Below are positions 1-8,195 of a stretch of DNA of 46,494 nt, one piece after another. Source of the stretch: Porphyromonadaceae bacterium UBA7048 (GTDB lineage Bacteria; Bacteroidota; Bacteroidia; Bacteroidales; Muribaculaceae); contig DLAL01000071.1 in assembly GCA_002493945.1 (NCBI GenBank), positions 1-46,494 of the forward strand. The letters are read 5' to 3'. The notes beneath the pieces were generated by a model. The model did not search any database and had not been told where the DNA came from. It worked only from the letters and a program-made list of their open reading frames with translations. A program made the position numbers and the translations under genes. Every line of letters starts with the position of its first letter. Position 1 is the stretch's first letter.

Positions 1-80
1 ACCATTTTCAGGAACGGACACCGGACAGGCGCTGAGTTGCTTTTTGGCCTGCAAAACCGGATTCATTTGGTTTTTATTCG

Positions 81-88
81 TATCTTTG
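81..88 (+). promoter_or_regulatory. -7 promoter element of dgt (TATCTTTG)
   Basis: TATCTTTG matches the Bacteroidota -7 consensus TAnnTTTG. No convincing TTTG is seen 19-21 bp upstream. Transcription would begin near base 94, so the open frame that extends back to base 37 cannot be the translated start. Confidence 0.55.
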
Positions 89-114
89 CGCAAACTCTCA
101 TGCGTATGGCAAAA

Positions 115-1446
115 ATGAAATGGCAGGCGCTCATCAACGACAAGCGCTTCGGCCTCGAGGACTACCACGACCCGAAGAAGAATCTCACACGCACCGACTT
201 CAGGCGCGACTATGACCGCCTCGTGTTCTCGTCGCCCTTCAGGCGGCTGCAGAACAAGACGCAGGTGTTCCCTTTGCCGGGGAGCATCTTCGTGCACAAC
301 CGTCTGACCCACTCGATGGAGGTGGCGTGCGTGGGTAAGTCGATGGCCGACAATATAGCCGCCGTGCTGCGTCAGCGGCATCCGGCCGACTCCGAGGTGT
401 TCGACCATCTGGGCGACATCGTCGCGGCGGCCTGTCTGGCCCATGACCTCGGCAATCCGCCCTTCGGACATTCGGGCGAGAAGGCCATAGGCACCTTCTT
501 CAGCGAGGGCGCCGGCCTGCCTCTGCGCGAGCGGCTCACCCATGCCCAGTGGTGCGACCTGACGCGCTTCGAGGGCAACGCCAACGCTTTCCGCGTGCTG
601 ACCCATCAGTTCAACGGACGCCGCAAGGGCGGATTCGCCATGACCTACTCCATGCTGGCGTCGATAGTGAAGTATCCATTCGAGTCGACGCTGTCCACAG
701 ACAAGGGCAAGTTCGGATTCTTCACCACCGAGAAGGACGACTTCGTCAAGGTGGCCGACGAGCTCGGCATGCTCCGCCTCTCGGCCGACGGCGAGCCCGT
801 CAGATACGCGCGTCATCCGCTGGTCTACATCGTGGAGGCCGCCGACGACATCTGCTATCAGGTGATGGACATCGAGGACGCCCACAAGCTCCGCATCCTC
901 CCTACGGCCATGGTCACGGACATGCTTCTCGGCTTCTTCGACGACGACCGCCGCAGCCACATGCAGCGCATCATGGACACCGTGGCCGACCCCAACGAGA
1001 AAATCGCCTACCTACGCTCCTGCGTGGTCGGCGCTCTGGTCGACCAGTGCGCGCGCACCTTCATCGACAATGAGGACAGCATCCTCGACGGCACCTTCAC
1101 CGGGCCGCTCATCAGGCATATGCGTCCGCTCGAGCGCGACGGCTACCTCCGCTGCGCCGGCATATCGGCCGAAAAGATCTACCGCTCGGCCGAGGTGGTC
1201 GACATCGAGCTGGCCGGTAACCGCATCATCACCTTCCTGCTCGAGCGTCTCGTGCAGGCCGTACTGCAGCCCGACCTCAACTACTCGAAGCTGCTCCTGG
1301 CCAAGTTCCCCGAGCAGTACTATGTGGGGGCGCCTACGGAGTTCGGCCGCGTTCAGGCCGTCCTCGACCACGTCTCGGCCATGACCGACGTCTACGCCCT
1401 CGACCTCTACCGCAAACTTAACGGCATGTCACTCCCTGCCGTCTGA
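115..1446 (+). CDS. dgt: deoxyguanosinetriphosphate triphosphohydrolase (dGTPase, HD superfamily)
   Basis: Hydrolyses dGTP to deoxyguanosine and triphosphate, or acts as a related dNTP triphosphohydrolase, in the cytoplasm. The HD-domain metal site is visible: NRLTHSMEV gives the first histidine and HDLGNPPFGHSGE supplies the HD pair. FSSPFRRLQNKTQVFP near the N-terminus is typical of the family. Length about 443 aa fits bacterial dGTPases of the shorter type. The frame is open from base 37, but the -7 element at 81-88 excludes that start; ATGs at 100, 106 and 115 remain, and 115 (MKWQALINDKRFG) best matches the usual family N-terminus. A TPM-domain gene follows 17 bp downstream and may be cotranscribed. 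Confidence 0.93.
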   Translation: MKWQALINDKRFGLEDYHDPKKNLTRTDFRRDYDRLVFSSPFRRLQNKTQVFPLPGSIFVHNRLTHSMEVACVGKSMADNIAAVLRQRHPADSEVFDHLGDIVAAACLAHDLGNPPFGHSGEKAIGTFFSEGAGLPLRERLTHAQWCDLTRFEGNANAFRVLTHQFNGRRKGGFAMTYSMLASIVKYPFESTLSTDKGKFGFFTTEKDDFVKVADELGMLRLSADGEPVRYARHPLVYIVEAADDICYQVMDIEDAHKLRILPTAMVTDMLLGFFDDDRRSHMQRIMDTVADPNEKIAYLRSCVVGALVDQCARTFIDNEDSILDGTFTGPLIRHMRPLERDGYLRCAGISAEKIYRSAEVVDIELAGNRIITFLLERLVQAVLQPDLNYSKLLLAKFPEQYYVGAPTEFGRVQAVLDHVSAMTDVYALDLYRKLNGMSLPAV

Positions 1447-1463
1447 CCCTTCACCTCATCCGT

Positions 1464-2723
1464 ATGAAATTCATTCACTTCGTCATATTCCTCCTCCTCT
1501 CGTCCCTCACCCTCAGCGCCGCCACCTACGGCGTGCGCGACGTGCCGAACGTCCACGTGGCCGACAGCTCGGCCTTCGTCGCCGACCCCGACGGTCTGCT
1601 CTCCGCCGGTGCAAAGGCACGCATCAACCAGCAGCTGCGCAAGATACGCCGCACCACCTCGGCCGAGCCTATGGCCGTCATCGTGGGCGACATCGACTCG
1701 GGCGACATCGACTCTTTCGCCACCGAACTCTTCGAGCACTGGGGGCTGGGCAAGAGCGACAAGGACAACGGTCTGCTGATTCTCGTGGCCGTCGATGCCC
1801 GGCGCGCGGCCATCCGCACCGGCTACGGCCTCGAGGGCGCGCTCCCCGACATCACCTGCGGACGCATACTGCGCGAGCTCATGTACCCGTCCTTCCGTCA
1901 GGGCGACTACGGCACGGGCATGGCGCTGGCGTCGGCCACCATAGCCGACATTCTCACCGACCCCGATGTGGCTGAGGAATTCCGCTCCGACGAAGCCGAC
2001 CGCGACATGGCCGGAGGGCAGGGCGGTGACAGCGACAAGGATCCCTTCACCTTCTATCTCTTTCTGGCCTCCTGCGCGGCAGGCGTGATGCTCATAGTCT
2101 TCCTTGCGCGACTTTACTCCGTGCGGCGCCGCAACCGTCACGACCAGTATGCGGCGCTGGAGTCGCTTCGTTCGCCGTTTCTGATATTCACCCTCTTAGG
2201 CATAGGCATACCGATAGTGGCGTCGCTGCCGCTGATGCTGCGTCTGCGCCGTCTGCGCAATGCGCCGCGCAAGTGCGGGCGCTGCGGCCACACCATGACC
2301 AAGCTCGACGAGGCGCACGACAACGACTATCTCTCGTCCAATCAGGACTATGAGGAGCGCCTCGGGTCGGTCGACTACGATGTATGGCTCTGCCCCGAGT
2401 GCGGCGAGCGCGACATCGAGCGATATGTCAACCGCCATTCGGACTACCGCGAGTGTCCCGTGTGCTACACCCGTGCCGAGAAGCTCTACCGCCAGCGCGT
2501 GCTGCGTCAGCCCACGGTGCTGCATGAAGGCGAGGGTGTGAACGAATACCGCTGCAGCCGTTGCGGCAACGTGGCCAACGAGACTTTCAAGATACCGGCA
2601 CTTCCGCCCCCTGTGCGCCGTCGCAGCGGCTTTGGCGGCGGAGGCGGTTTCGGAGGCGGCAGCTTCGGCGGTGGTTTCGGCGGCGGCCATACCGGCGGCG
2701 GCGGAGCCTCCGGCGGCTGGTAA
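1464..2723 (+). CDS. TPM-domain membrane protein with zinc ribbons and glycine-rich tail
   Basis: A 419-aa protein with an N-terminal signal peptide (about 1-20), then a TPM domain (about 30-165; GLGKSDKDNGLLILVAVDARR and RIRTGYGLEGALPD-like features). Two hydrophobic segments follow (about 196-215 and 235-255), then two pairs of CxxC motifs (CGRCGHT/CPEC and CPVC/CSRC) that look like zinc ribbons, and a low-complexity Gly/Phe tail. TPM proteins of the YgcG type are membrane anchored with the TPM domain outside; some TPM relatives act in photosystem repair or as phosphatases, but the role in Bacteroidales is not known to me. The Cys-rich part would be cytoplasmic. Domain call is good; function is open. 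Confidence 0.82.
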   Translation: MKFIHFVIFLLLSSLTLSAATYGVRDVPNVHVADSSAFVADPDGLLSAGAKARINQQLRKIRRTTSAEPMAVIVGDIDSGDIDSFATELFEHWGLGKSDKDNGLLILVAVDARRAAIRTGYGLEGALPDITCGRILRELMYPSFRQGDYGTGMALASATIADILTDPDVAEEFRSDEADRDMAGGQGGDSDKDPFTFYLFLASCAAGVMLIVFLARLYSVRRRNRHDQYAALESLRSPFLIFTLLGIGIPIVASLPLMLRLRRLRNAPRKCGRCGHTMTKLDEAHDNDYLSSNQDYEERLGSVDYDVWLCPECGERDIERYVNRHSDYRECPVCYTRAEKLYRQRVLRQPTVLHEGEGVNEYRCSRCGNVANETFKIPALPPPVRRRSGFGGGGGFGGGSFGGGFGGGHTGGGGASGGW

Positions 2724-2754
2724 GTCCATTTTCGACTGTAATACTTAAAAAATT

Positions 2755-2815
2755 CTCCTGTACCTCCTGTACTCCTGTCCCCCTTTTTTAGACAGGAGAA
2801 CAGTAGGACAGGAGG
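2755..2815. terminator. inverted array of CTCCTGT units between convergent genes; likely bidirectional terminator
   Basis: Three CTCCTGT units start at 2755, 2764 and 2772 and are answered by GACAGGAG at 2791-2798 and GACAGGAGG at 2807-2815. The arms 2764-2779 and 2791-2806 pair at 14 of 16 positions around an 11-nt loop containing TTTTTT. It lies between two genes that converge, so a shared terminator is the natural reading. Confidence 0.6.
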
Positions 2816-2848
2816 TCACAGTGACTGACGACTGTTTTGTCAGCCTCT

Positions 2849-4243
2849 TTATTTTGTCTTGATGATGATGGCGTTCTTCTGCTTGTCGACGGTGATTGAG
2901 GCTATGCTGTCGGGCGAGAGGGCCTTCATCGCCTCGCTGTCGGCTTCCTTGTCGTCGATGATGATTTTCGTGGCCGAGTCGGCGGCGTCATCCGTCTTCA
3001 TGTGGAGGGTTACGGAAGAGTTGGAGTATTCTTCAAGATTGAACGGCACTTCATGTCCGTTCATCATGATTGCCATGGAGGCCTTCTTACATTCGTCTGT
3101 GAAGGGGAAGGTGGCGATGATGGTGCCCGTGCCGTTGCTCAGGTTGCAGTTCAGCGCATTGGCCGGGTAGGTCTTGCCGTTGTTGGTGAAGGTCGCTCCG
3201 GTGACCGACAGACTGTTCCCGAGGCCGAAGCCGAGTACGGTGACGGTAGTGGCTTTGCCGTCGCTGCGGATGTCCGCGACCTTAAAAGTTTGCGCCGACA
3301 CCACCTCGACCGGAATATTATTATTATCTTTGTCGAGCGAAACCTCGCTGCTGCCTATGGTCGATACGGCGGCGCGTACGGCCGGGATTCCGGCTACGCC
3401 CAGTGCCAGGGCGAGCATCGGCACGAGTGCAAGGGCTCTGACTTTTCGCCCGGCACCACTTTTTTCTTTGTACATCATGGTGATACGTTTTTTAAGTTTA
3501 CTATGATTGAGGCTGTTGGCCAAGGACGGGAATCTGGCGCCAACAGCTTTTTTTATCAGCAGCATCTGATATGCCTGCGTGTCGTGGCCGCTGTCTATCA
3601 CGGCCATGTCGGCCTGATACTCGTGGACGAGCATGAGTTCGTCGCGCATGAGCCACGCCGCCGGATTGAACCAGTTGACGATGCACACCGCCTGCGCCAG
3701 CAGCAGGTCTATCCAGTGGCGGCACGCTATGTGCTTCAGTTCGTGGGTGATGATGGCCTCGGAGCCGCTGTCGCAGTCGGCCGATGAGATGACCACGTAG
3801 CGCATCCAGCTGAAGGGCGCGAAGCGCTCGTCGTCGGTCACTACCAGGGTATAGCCGTCGCGGCATATCCTGCGGCCCGAGCGGATGACGCCCGTGAGCC
3901 GCACCCATGTGATGGCGGTGCGCGCGGCCACCACCGCCATTCCGGCAATAAAAATCCATATCAGCACCGTGCCCCACACAGGCCGTGAGAGCGGAGCGGG
4001 GACGGCCTGCATGACTGCGCCGGCGGTCTGTGCCGATGTCACGTCGGCAGGCCCGGGCCACAGCGCTACCGACGACAGCATGAGCGGCGGGAGCGTGAAG
4101 GAGACCGCGTAGATGAGCAGGAGGATGCCGCGGTTGAAGCCATGCTGATTGTCGCGCGCCAGGAATAGGCGGTAGGCGAGGTACATGGCGAGCATCAGCA
4201 GTCCGCTGATGATGGAGTACGACAGCAGTGAGCCCATAGTCAT
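2849..4243 (-). CDS. BlaR1/MecR1-like M56 family membrane metallopeptidase (sensor)
   Basis: A 464-aa integral membrane zinc protease. Hydrophobic segments lie at about 5-28, 38-60 and 91-118, the zinc motif HELKH is at 167-171, and EYQAD further on supplies the third ligand. Another hydrophobic stretch (about 275-297) is followed by a roughly 165-aa region that does not look like a penicillin-binding sensor domain. By analogy with BlaR1, an external signal would trigger proteolysis that relieves repression by the BlaI-like partner. The two genes overlap by 4 nt (ATGA), so they are coupled. The ligand is unknown; beta-lactam sensing should not be assumed in Bacteroidota, and no beta-lactamase is adjacent. 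Confidence 0.88.
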   Translation of the reverse strand: MTMGSLLSYSIISGLLMLAMYLAYRLFLARDNQHGFNRGILLLIYAVSFTLPPLMLSSVALWPGPADVTSAQTAGAVMQAVPAPLSRPVWGTVLIWIFIAGMAVVAARTAITWVRLTGVIRSGRRICRDGYTLVVTDDERFAPFSWMRYVVISSADCDSGSEAIITHELKHIACRHWIDLLLAQAVCIVNWFNPAAWLMRDELMLVHEYQADMAVIDSGHDTQAYQMLLIKKAVGARFPSLANSLNHSKLKKRITMMYKEKSGAGRKVRALALVPMLALALGVAGIPAVRAAVSTIGSSEVSLDKDNNNIPVEVVSAQTFKVADIRSDGKATTVTVLGFGLGNSLSVTGATFTNNGKTYPANALNCNLSNGTGTIIATFPFTDECKKASMAIMMNGHEVPFNLEEYSNSSVTLHMKTDDAADSATKIIIDDKEADSEAMKALSPDSIASITVDKQKNAIIIKTK

Positions 4244-4617
4244 TTGCCTTTCTGCTCGACGAGCCGGAGCAGTTCTTTCAGTTCGTCGGACGAAATCTTG
4301 TCTTCCGCCACCAGCGAGGAGACGGCACCGTAATAGCTGCCGCCGAAGTAGTCGCGGATGAAGTTGCCGAGACTGCGGCTGCGGAAGTACTCCTTCGCCA
4401 CCTTGGCGTGGTAGCGGAATGTGCCGCCGGTGTCCTCGTGTGCCACGAAGCCCTTGGCCTCGAGGCGGCGCATGACGGTCGAGACGGTGTTGAAGTGCGG
4501 GCGTGGCTCGGGGTAGAGTTCCACGAGGCGGCTTATAGCGATGGGGCCGTGTTCCCAGAGGAGCTGCATGAGCTCTTCCTCTTTCGGCGTGAGCTGGTCT
4601 TTGGCGGTGCGTGTCAT
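4240..4617 (-). CDS. BlaI/MecI-family winged-helix repressor
   Basis: A 125-aa protein beginning MTRTAKDQLTPKEEELMQLL, the standard BlaI/MecI opening. The winged helix occupies about residues 10-75 (NTVSTVMRRLEAKGFVAHE is the recognition-helix region), followed by a C-terminal dimerisation helix and protease-sensitive linker. It presumably represses its own promoter at the two AACTA-N6-TAGTT operators upstream and is inactivated through the neighbouring M56 protease. First gene of a two-gene operon on the minus strand; the start is set by the short leader after the promoter. Confidence 0.93.
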   Translation of the reverse strand: MTRTAKDQLTPKEEELMQLLWEHGPIAISRLVELYPEPRPHFNTVSTVMRRLEAKGFVAHEDTGGTFRYHAKVAKEYFRSRSLGNFIRDYFGGSYYGAVSSLVAEDKISSDELKELLRLVEQKGK

Positions 4618-4618
4618 A

Positions 4619-4667
4619 AACTATTTTTGTAGTTGATGCGGCAAAGGTAGTAACTATTTTTGTAGTT
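4619..4667. promoter_or_regulatory. paired BlaI-type operators
   Basis: The identical 16-mer AACTATTTTTGTAGTT occurs at 4619-4634 and 4652-4667; each is an inverted repeat (AACTA-N6-TAGTT) and they start exactly 33 bp apart. One copy lies between the -33 and -7 elements, the other covers the region just after the transcription start up to the ATG. Confidence 0.85.
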
Positions 4668-4672
4668 GCAAA
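4642..4672 (-). promoter_or_regulatory. promoter of the blaI-blaR1-like operon
   Basis: Read on the minus strand: TTTG (4669-4672), 19 bp, TACCTTTG (4642-4649). This is a full match to the Bacteroidota promoter consensus. Expected transcription start is near 4636, leaving a leader of about 20 nt. Confidence 0.8.
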
Positions 4673-4712
4673 AGGAGGGGCAGGGATTTAACGATTTTTA
4701 AGGAGGGGAGGG

Positions 4713-4766
4713 GTCGGACGAGTCTGACAAGTCTGACATGTCCGACAGGTCTGACCCGCCTGACTT
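4713..4766. repeat. six-unit 9-bp tandem repeat (consensus GTCTGACAN)
   Basis: Units begin at 4713, 4722, 4731, 4740, 4749 and 4758, an exact 9-bp period. They read GTCGGACGA, GTCTGACAA, GTCTGACAT, GTCCGACAG, GTCTGACCC and GCCTGACTT. The block is intergenic between the blaI-like promoter and the promoter of the secreted protein gene. Confidence 0.85.
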
Positions 4767-4812
4767 CTATGTTAAATGTTGTAAAATTAGCTGATGTTAA
4801 ATATTTTTGGCA

Positions 4813-4820
4813 TATCTTTG
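4813..4820 (+). promoter_or_regulatory. -7 promoter element (TATCTTTG) of the secreted protein gene
   Basis: TATCTTTG matches TAnnTTTG; a good -33 box is not seen. It places transcription start near 4826 and so excludes the upstream open-frame start at 4769, supporting the ATG at 4877. Confidence 0.55.
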
Positions 4821-4876
4821 CCAAACAAATCATCAAAACGGTTTTTCGTCATCATTTTCCAATATCTTTTTGCTAT

Positions 4877-7800
4877 ATGAAGAAACGTTTACACCTGCTT
4901 GTTGCCGCTGTGGCCCTTGCTCTTACCGCAGGAGCTGCCACAGGTCAGCCCGAAAGGAGTATGGGAGGCTCGATGAAGCGTCTCAATACCCGGGGCTATG
5001 CTCTCACCGCATCGCGTGCGCCGCAGCAGTCGGCTGTACGGCGCGCTACGGAGGCTCCCGAGAATGTCGTGGAGGTTCCGTTCATGCACACTCTCGGCAA
5101 AGCCGCTGATCAGAAGGCGAATACCGACCTCTATAAGGCCTTCGATGTCAATGATGACACTAAAGGCTGGAAGGTCGGAGGCTTCTCGACTTACTCGGCC
5201 TGTCTGGGTCCGAATCTCGACAACAATGACGACTGGATGATCTCTCCGCCGATACATCTGCTGGGCGGAGTGGACTATGAGATGACCTATACGGCCGGCG
5301 TCAATACTCCCAACGGGACGAAGGCGTTCGTCATGGACGTGTGCATGGGCGACGCGCAGGAGCCGTCGGCCATGACCGTGACGCTCGTGCCCTCTAAAGA
5401 TTATAAGGAGAAAGAGACCGTCGAGACCGTGGCGCTGAAGGTTGATGCCGACGGATACTACTGCATCGGTTTCCACTCGACTACGGCCAAAGTCACGACC
5501 GGCATCGGCACGCTGAAGAACTTCGGCATCAGCGCTGCCGGAGTGAAGGTCGATCCGCCTGCCGCCGGCACGGTGGAATATACCGTGGCTCCCAAAGGCG
5601 AGCTCAAGGCCACCATCACTTACACGGCTCCGACACTGACGGTGTCGGGTGCACCGCTTGAGCGCATCTCCAAAGTGGTCATCACCACCTGCTGGAGCGA
5701 GAAGCATGTCTTCGAAGAGGTCGTGCCCGGTCAGACGATAACCTTCGACGCCGAGATGTACCAGGGTTCGGCCAACAACCGCATCGAGGCCGTGGCCTAT
5801 GTAGACGACACGGCAGGCGAGACGGTGCTGGTGACGGACATCTTCGCCGGTGTAGACACACCGCTGCCCCCGGCCAATCCTGTCATCACTCTCTCGGACG
5901 ACTACAAGCACGTGACTGTGTCGTGGGACCCCGTCGGCGAAATCGGCGAGCATGGCGGCTACGTGGATGTGTCGGCAGTGACCTACTACATCTTCGACGC
6001 CTTCGGCTCGTACTATGACCCGGCACTGGCTGCGACTACGGAGACTTCCTGCACCTTCGACTACTCCGAGACTGCCGGACAGGACTTCGTTGCCTACCAG
6101 ATTACTGCCGGTATCGAGGAACTCTATCTCTACTCGCTCGAATCGGTGACGGACATCTGTGTCATCGGCGAGCCTGATGGACTGCCCTTCACCGAGAGCT
6201 TCGCCGACGCATACTACAGCCAGGTGTGGATGGTCGACCCGGAGTCAACTTCGGGCGGCTATATGGCCGGAACGCTCTATGACAACGAGATTCAGACCAA
6301 CACCGACGACGAGGAGGCCGAACCCGAATACCTCAACTCGCAGGACGGCGACAACGGCTTCTTCATGTTCCTCCCGATGGAGAAGGATGCCGCCTACGGA
6401 TTCTCGTCGGTGAAAGTCGACCTGTCGAAGGCCGCTCATCCCGTGCTCGACTTCATGTATCAGGGCAAGGGAAGCGCCATCGACGTGAAGATTGCCGCCG
6501 GCAACGGTCCTCTCGAAGTGGTCAGGACCATTGACCTGAAGGAGAATCCCACCGACGACTGGACCCTCTGCCGCATCGACCTGAGCGACTTCAAGGACGC
6601 CGGCTGCATCAGATTCGGCATCATGATGCGCGGCATACACAATACTGACGACACCACCTGGAGCGTGCCTCTTGACAATATACGCGTGATGGATCTGGTC
6701 GAGACCGACCTCCGCATAGTGACCTGCAATGCTCCGAAGAGCCTCAAGCCCGGCGCTGAGGCGTCGATAGACCTCCGCATCGAGAATCTCGGTACGGCAG
6801 CCTGCGACAACGCTGTCGTCGTGCTCACCGTGGGCGACAAGACGACCGAGACCGCCCTTCCGCTCATCGAGCCGCTCGGCTTCGCCACAGTGAGTCTGCC
6901 CGTAAGCGCCACCGTCATGGACGGCGACGAACTCGAGTGCGCCATCGACGTCAGGGCCGAGGGCGATGCCAATCCCGCCAACAACCGCGCCGCCGGCATC
7001 ATCCGTGTCGAGCATCCTGTCTATCCCGCAGTGACCGATCTCAGCGCCACTGTAGCCGACGATGACGTGCTTCTCGAATGGTCGGCTCCCGACTTTGCCG
7101 CCATGACCGAAGCCAAGTCCGCCACCGAGGACTTCGAGAGCGAGGACTATGCTCCGCTGACCATAGAGAACTTCGGCGGCTGGACGCTCTACGACGGCGA
7201 CAAGGGCAAGACCTATACATTCCTCGGCGACGTGGCCAATCCTTACCGCACCAGCCCGATGGCATTCCAGCTCTTCGACCCCGTGAAGGCCGGCGTGCCC
7301 GAGGAATCGCTCATCGACGCCGAGCCCCACAGCGGCGCGACCATGCTGGTGGCATGGAGCACCAACGGAACCAATGACAACTGGCTCATATCGCCCGAAC
7401 TGTCAGGCGAGGCGCAGACCGTATCGTTCTGGGCCAAGTCCTTCACCATCGGATATGCCGAGTCCTTTGAGGTGCTGTACTCGACCGCCGGCACCGCTGT
7501 CGAAGACTTCGCCGTCATCGAGGAAGTGGAGAACTATCCGGCCGACGGCCGCGTGCCCGAGGAGTGGACCGAATTCAAAGCCGCCCTTCCCGAAGGCGCC
7601 ACGCATTTCGCCATCCGTCATACCTCCTATGACAGCTACGCGCTCTACGTGGATGACATCTCATTCCGCGGCGCTCCCGACATGCCCGCTGACTCGCGCA
7701 TCGAGGGCTACAACATCTACCGCGACGGCGTGAAGCTGAACGACACGCCTCTCGAGGCCACCTCGATGCAGGATGCTCCCGAAGAGTCGGGCACGTACAC

Positions 7801-8095
7801 CTACCACGTCACCACCGTCTACAGCTGCGGAGAATCGCGTGTCAGCGCTCCCGTGGAGGTCATGTTCGAGAAGTCCGGCATTGACGCCGCCACTTCTGCC
7901 GGCATCGGCATCACTGCCGACGGTCAGACGATAGTCATCACGGGCGCCGAAGGCCGGCACGTGGCAGTCAGCGCTGCCGACGGCCGCTGCATCTTCTCCG
8001 GACAGGGTCATGCACGCACGCTCGTGCCCGCATCGCAGGGCGTATACATAGTGACAATAGACACTTCTTGCACCGCAAAAATAATTATCAGATAA
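4877..8095 (+). CDS. large secreted protein: cleaved-adhesin (choice-of-anchor J) domains, FN3-like segments, T9SS-like C-terminal domain
   Basis: A 1072-aa protein starting MKKRLHLLVAAVALALTAGA, a clear signal peptide. Two segments with the cleaved-adhesin / choice-of-anchor-J signature are visible: NNDDWMISPPIHL near the N-terminus and TNDNWLISPELSG late in the protein, each followed by a beta-sandwich ending in a DNI/DDISF motif. FN3-like stretches (DYKHVTVSWDPVG; TDLSATVADDDVLLEWSAP) and a CARDB-like block (LRIVTCNAPKSLKPGAEAS) lie between. The last ~70 residues end GVYIVTIDTSCTAKIIIR, resembling a type A T9SS sorting domain. Likely exported to or through the outer membrane; ligand unknown. 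The frame opens at 4769, but the promoter and signal peptide fix the start at 4877. A strong terminator follows. Confidence 0.85.
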   Translation: MKKRLHLLVAAVALALTAGAATGQPERSMGGSMKRLNTRGYALTASRAPQQSAVRRATEAPENVVEVPFMHTLGKAADQKANTDLYKAFDVNDDTKGWKVGGFSTYSACLGPNLDNNDDWMISPPIHLLGGVDYEMTYTAGVNTPNGTKAFVMDVCMGDAQEPSAMTVTLVPSKDYKEKETVETVALKVDADGYYCIGFHSTTAKVTTGIGTLKNFGISAAGVKVDPPAAGTVEYTVAPKGELKATITYTAPTLTVSGAPLERISKVVITTCWSEKHVFEEVVPGQTITFDAEMYQGSANNRIEAVAYVDDTAGETVLVTDIFAGVDTPLPPANPVITLSDDYKHVTVSWDPVGEIGEHGGYVDVSAVTYYIFDAFGSYYDPALAATTETSCTFDYSETAGQDFVAYQITAGIEELYLYSLESVTDICVIGEPDGLPFTESFADAYYSQVWMVDPESTSGGYMAGTLYDNEIQTNTDDEEAEPEYLNSQDGDNGFFMFLPMEKDAAYGFSSVKVDLSKAAHPVLDFMYQGKGSAIDVKIAAGNGPLEVVRTIDLKENPTDDWTLCRIDLSDFKDAGCIRFGIMMRGIHNTDDTTWSVPLDNIRVMDLVETDLRIVTCNAPKSLKPGAEASIDLRIENLGTAACDNAVVVLTVGDKTTETALPLIEPLGFATVSLPVSATVMDGDELECAIDVRAEGDANPANNRAAGIIRVEHPVYPAVTDLSATVADDDVLLEWSAPDFAAMTEAKSATEDFESEDYAPLTIENFGGWTLYDGDKGKTYTFLGDVANPYRTSPMAFQLFDPVKAGVPEESLIDAEPHSGATMLVAWSTNGTNDNWLISPELSGEAQTVSFWAKSFTIGYAESFEVLYSTAGTAVEDFAVIEEVENYPADGRVPEEWTEFKAALPEGATHFAIRHTSYDSYALYVDDISFRGAPDMPADSRIEGYNIYRDGVKLNDTPLEATSMQDAPEESGTYTYHVTTVYSCGESRVSAPVEVMFEKSGIDAATSAGIGITADGQTIVITGAEGRHVAVSAADGRCIFSGQGHARTLVPASQGVYIVTIDTSCTAKIIIR

Positions 8096-8132
8096 GAGAG
8101 AACGTCAAAGCACAAGTAATCCGACAATTAAG

Positions 8133-8167
8133 AAGCCGGGACCCTGCCGAGGGCCCCGGCTTTTTTT
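8133..8167 (+). terminator. rho-independent terminator
   Basis: GCCGGG-a-CCCT / GCCG loop / AGGG-CCCCGGC followed by seven T residues, 38 bp after the stop codon of the secreted protein gene. Confidence 0.85.
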
Positions 8168-8195
8168 CGGGTATGACGGGCAGTCAGGCCCGGTG

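Noticed and set aside
37..114. Extended N-terminus of the dGTPase
   Set aside because: It lies across and upstream of the TATCTTTG promoter element and is not dGTPase-like.
2849..4617. A beta-lactam resistance operon
   Set aside because: No beta-lactamase or PBP2a-like gene is adjacent and the sensor C-terminus does not look like a penicillin-binding domain; only the BlaI/BlaR1 architecture is supported.
4713..4766. CRISPR array
   Set aside because: The repeats are 9 bp with no spacers; no cas genes are present.
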